A stretch of 64,000 nucleotides of DNA. Origin: Daldinia sp. FL1419. Its lineage: Eukaryota; Ascomycota; Sordariomycetes; Xylariales; Hypoxylaceae. Position numbers and translations under genes: made by a program. Positions 60,935-64,000 of this stretch are shown here, piece by piece; positions within the stretch are counted from its first letter, which is position 1, and every line of letters begins with the position of its first letter. The notes under the pieces are model-generated. The model was given only the letters and a program-made list of their open reading frames with translations, searched no databases and was not told the origin of the DNA. Location of the stretch: positions 1 to 64,000 of the forward strand of contig MU623424.1 in NCBI GenBank assembly GCA_025201765.1, in the 5' to 3' direction.

Positions 60935-63900
60935 ATGTACGCCATCACTATACTCGTTCCTTTCCTTCTAGGTCTGGACTCTATGTTCGCCGCCCCCTAT
61001 GGAGCAGCCATCGGCCTTTTCATGCTGTTGTGCCTTCCCGGCTACGATGGTAGCGACCCTCGTGCTAATGCGCAGGCCCTGGCGGCAAACGCTTTTGTAT
61101 CTGTCGCCATTCAATACATCTTTGGAGGAGGTGTCATCCGAGAGATACATGGCCTCATACTCATGGCTGCATGTAAAGACTCTTGGGGGACTGAGTACCC
61201 CAGTGCCATCACCGTTGGAACGATAATCATATTGCATAAGTTCCTTACTTGCTCTGAGTATCTCTTTTATTTTGACGGAGCGATGATATGTTGCGCTTTA
61301 CTGTTCCCACTGGACGTGTTCGCTTTCAAGGTAACTCCCATCTCAATACCTATATTCGTCCTTGGTTCTAACATATTATCTCACAGGCGACCATGATGCT
61401 TCTCAGATCCGTCCGCCCCATCCATTCATTTGTGTGCCGCATATCAGCCGCAATCCAGGGCGCTATCATGACCATCTTCCAAGTCCCAGTTTCTCTTGGC
61501 TCTAAGCTTTGGTCTAAGCTTCGCCGAGTTCTAAGAAAGTCTAGCCTAGTTGACGTCGCCACACAAACGGGCACCGAAGACGAACCCCAATCTCAGACCC
61601 CTCCTAAGACGCATACGCTTGGGTTTAAGCTACGTCAAGCTCTGAAAGAGCCTACCCAAGTTGATGCCTCGACCCAGACAGACTTTCCAGACGAGCCTGA
61701 GACTCCTACACCTGAGACTCCTACACCTGAACCTGCAGATGACCCTCACAAAGAGCTTGCTGAGGCCATTCGCAAAGTCATGCCGAGAGCCAGGTTTCTT
61801 AGAAGGTTGGCGGCTCAGTGTGCAGAGAGCTCTTCAGCAAATGCCGTTGAGAACATTCCACCTGTTCCTGGTCAGACAATCTGTTCCCGCGAATACTTCA
61901 GAAGGAAATGGGCCATATATAAACAGTCTAAGCTACTAGTCGAGGAAACGCCTACGAAGAAGCCCGTTAGCACCATACCTGAAACCCAACAGCCTGTGAG
62001 TGAACAGTTTGATATCATCCCAACCACTATGGAGCAACCTACTGTTAGCGAACCTACCATCACACAATCCGCCGAGGATCAATCTGCCACCGAGCAACCT
62101 ATTAGTGAACAGCTAGTTACTGAGGAGCCAGTTATTGAGCAGCCTCTTTCCGAGGAATCTATTACCGAGGAGCCAGTTACCGAGAAGCCTGTTTCTGAGA
62201 AATCCCTTTCTAAGCAATCTCTCCCTGAGCAACCTATTATCGAGAATCCTCCTACTGAGCAACCTATTGCCGAGGAGCCTGTTTCTGAGCAACATATTAC
62301 TGAGAAACCAGTTCTCGAGAATCCTCTTACCGAACAATCTATTGCAGAGGAGCCTGTTTCTGAGCAATCTCTCCCCGAGCAACGTATTATCGAGAATCCT
62401 CCTACTGAGCAATCTCTTGCCGAGAAACTTATTATTACCGAACAGCCTCCTTCCGACCAACCTATTACTGAGAAGCCTCTTACTGAGCAACCCCTTTTTG
62501 AGAAACCAGTTTCTGAGCAGCCTGTTTCCGAGAAACCTATTACCGAGGAGCCTCTTTCCGAGCAAACTATTGCTGAGGAACCTATTACCGAACAATCTCT
62601 TTCTGAGAAGTCTTTTACTGAGCAGTCCGTTGCTGAAAAGCTTTCTGCAGAACAGCCTATTATTGGACAACCTGAAGAGCTTACTACTGAACAGCCTATC
62701 GTCGGACAAGCTGTTTTCGAACAGTCTACTATTAAGCAATCCCTTGCTGATCAGCCTCTTTATGAACAGCCTATTACCGAATATGCTACTGTTGAGAAAC
62801 TCGTCCTCAAGCAGCCTCTTATTGAACAGACTGCTACTCAGCAGGCTGTCATTGAACCATCTATCACTGAACAGCCCACCGCTGAGCATTCTATTGTGGA
62901 ACAACCCACTATCAAATCACCTACTATTAATGACTCTACCTTTGATGATCATACATCTAAAGAGTCCATTACGAACCCTAGTAATGACATACCACCTACC
63001 GGGTCTTACCATATCTATAATCCTCTTATCACACAACTCCTCAATAAGGAACCTCACCTTACCAAGCTCGCTACAGAGCATACATTGACCGAGGAAGCTG
63101 TTTCTCAACTACCAAGTACCGAGAATGCCTCAACCAGCAACCCCACTATATTTGAACAACCTCTAGCAGTGCAACAACCAGTCACGCACACCATTCTAAA
63201 CCAGTCTACCCTCGAGACCCCCATTCCCGAGCAACCAGCGGAGAATCTCACTACCATAAATCCTTCTCTCTTAGTGTCTTCCGCCCAGGAACCCTCTACC
63301 GAGCAATACGGAATTAAGCAGTCTAATGAGAGGACTGACAGAGAAGATTCTACCACTAAAAATGTCGCGTCTAACCAACAACTATTCGGCGCACCAACTC
63401 AATGCACCGAGGATCTTCAGAATACACAGTCCCCAGGTGATCAATATCAGTATCAGATAGAGGACAGTCAGCCCACAAACGAGCAGCCGGGCCCTTATGA
63501 GCCGAATGTCAATCTCACATACCAAGATTTGGGCTACGAAGACCCGAACTTGGATAATTTCAATTGGCAAGGGACGAACTTCGAGAACATTAATTGGGAG
63601 GGGATCGACGTGGAGAACATCGATTGGGACAACCTAAATTTCGAGAATCCCGATTTTCAACCAAACCAGAATAACCCGGGTCCGGAGGAGTCAGGTCTAG
63701 AAAACTTCGATTTCAGACTAAGCTCAGAAAAATCAAGTTCGGAAGAATCAAGCTCAAGGATCTTCACTTTTGGATCGAGCTCAGGCGGATTAGGTCGAGA
63801 AGGATCAAGTTTGGAGAATTTTAATTTTAACCCAAGCCTTAGTAACACAACCCAGAGCAACACAAGCCCAAGCAACCCGACCTTGAACTCAAGCCAGGAA

Positions 63901-64000
63901 CAATCAAGCCTAGAGAACCTCGATCTGAAAAAGCTAGGCCTGGAGAACTTCAACTGGGAAGGGTTGGACATGCAAAATATTGATTGGGACAATATAAATT
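60935..64000 (+). CDS. Membrane-anchored repetitive protein with pentad repeats (3' end outside window)
   Basis: Exon 1 60935-61330 and exon 2 61387 to the edge give at least 1003 residues with no stop. Residues 1-132 contain three or four hydrophobic segments (LFMLLCLPGY, YPSAITVGTIIILHKFL, GAMICCALLFPLDVFAF), so the N-terminus is probably membrane-embedded. Residues about 170-240 hold a duplicated segment, KLRRVLRKSSLVDVATQT and KLRQALKEPTQVDASTQT, each ending in TQT, then TPETPTPEP. From about 334 to 644 the protein is built of five-residue units of the type (S/T/A/P)EQPx or xEEPV. Blocks of another pentad, [ND][WF]-[EQ]-[NG]-x, occur at about 847-892 and again from about 974. I recognise no enzyme or known family. 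It may be a wall-associated or scaffolding protein. The first ATG after the 60.7-60.9 kb leader was taken as start. Confidence 0.75.

Noticed and set aside
62113..62904. 263-codon minus-strand frame of LLxNR/LFxKR pentads, superficially like a pentapeptide-repeat protein
   Set aside because: It is the antisense shadow of the period-15 TEQP repeat in the plus-strand gene. Any frame stays open because the repeat unit is a multiple of three.
62135..63088. 317-codon plus-strand frame rich in Leu/Ser/Asn
   Set aside because: It is an out-of-frame reading of the same repeat. The true frame runs open from 61387 to the window edge.

Overview
The window is nuclear DNA of a filamentous ascomycete (Pezizomycotina, most likely a sordariomycete; Xylariales is only a guess). 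The evidence is short GT-AG introns of about 50-125 nt, two Zn(II)2Cys6 regulators, fungal-type gene families, and an AT-rich block whose substitutions look like repeat-induced point mutation (RIP). I read 15 protein-coding genes, one decayed gene fragment and one ruined retrotransposon. I found no convincing tRNA, rRNA or CRISPR.

Layout. 1-5.6 kb is an AT-rich, gene-free block. Nearly all of it is one LTR retrotransposon on the minus strand (183-5609, 152-bp LTRs, 5-bp target duplication) that still shows a decayed Ty1/copia reverse-transcriptase box. A 17-bp tandem repeat follows at 5639-5757. 7.8-16.8 kb holds an AAA+ ATPase (+), RNA polymerase III subunit RPC7 (-), an HSM3/PSMD5-type proteasome chaperone (+, divergent from RPC7) and a Zn2Cys6 regulator (-). 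16.8-20.9 kb is gene-poor and carries microsatellites. 20.9-31.6 kb holds the Golgi Arf exchange factor SEC7 (-), the pyruvate dehydrogenase E2 subunit (+), which appears to lack its peripheral subunit-binding domain, and a microbial-type poly(ADP-ribose) glycohydrolase (-). 32.2-34.0 kb is an MFS anion/vitamin permease (-). 36.9-37.4 kb is the 3' remnant of a phosphatidylserine decarboxylase-like gene. 38.1-42.3 kb is a convergent pair, a 2-oxoglutarate/Fe(II) oxygenase (+) and a second Zn2Cys6 regulator (-). 43.6-48.2 kb has a small basic/acidic protein and a SulP/SLC26 anion transporter with a STAS domain. 49.2-50.1 kb is a secreted cysteine-containing protein of unknown role. 50.1-54.9 kb is gene-poor. 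54.9-58.5 kb is a PMC1-type calcium P-type ATPase. From 60.9 kb to the window edge runs an unfinished gene for a membrane-anchored, very repetitive protein.

Most genes are conserved housekeeping functions (transcription, proteasome assembly, secretion, pyruvate oxidation, ion transport), so this looks like chromosome-arm sequence next to an AT-rich island rather than a biosynthetic cluster. The accessory-looking pieces are the retroelement, the decarboxylase relic, the oxygenase/regulator pair, the secreted protein and the terminal repeat protein. The last is the best candidate for something undescribed: an N-terminal membrane region, a duplicated segment with two TQT motifs, about 300 residues of TEQP-like pentads, and two blocks of a different, aromatic pentad.
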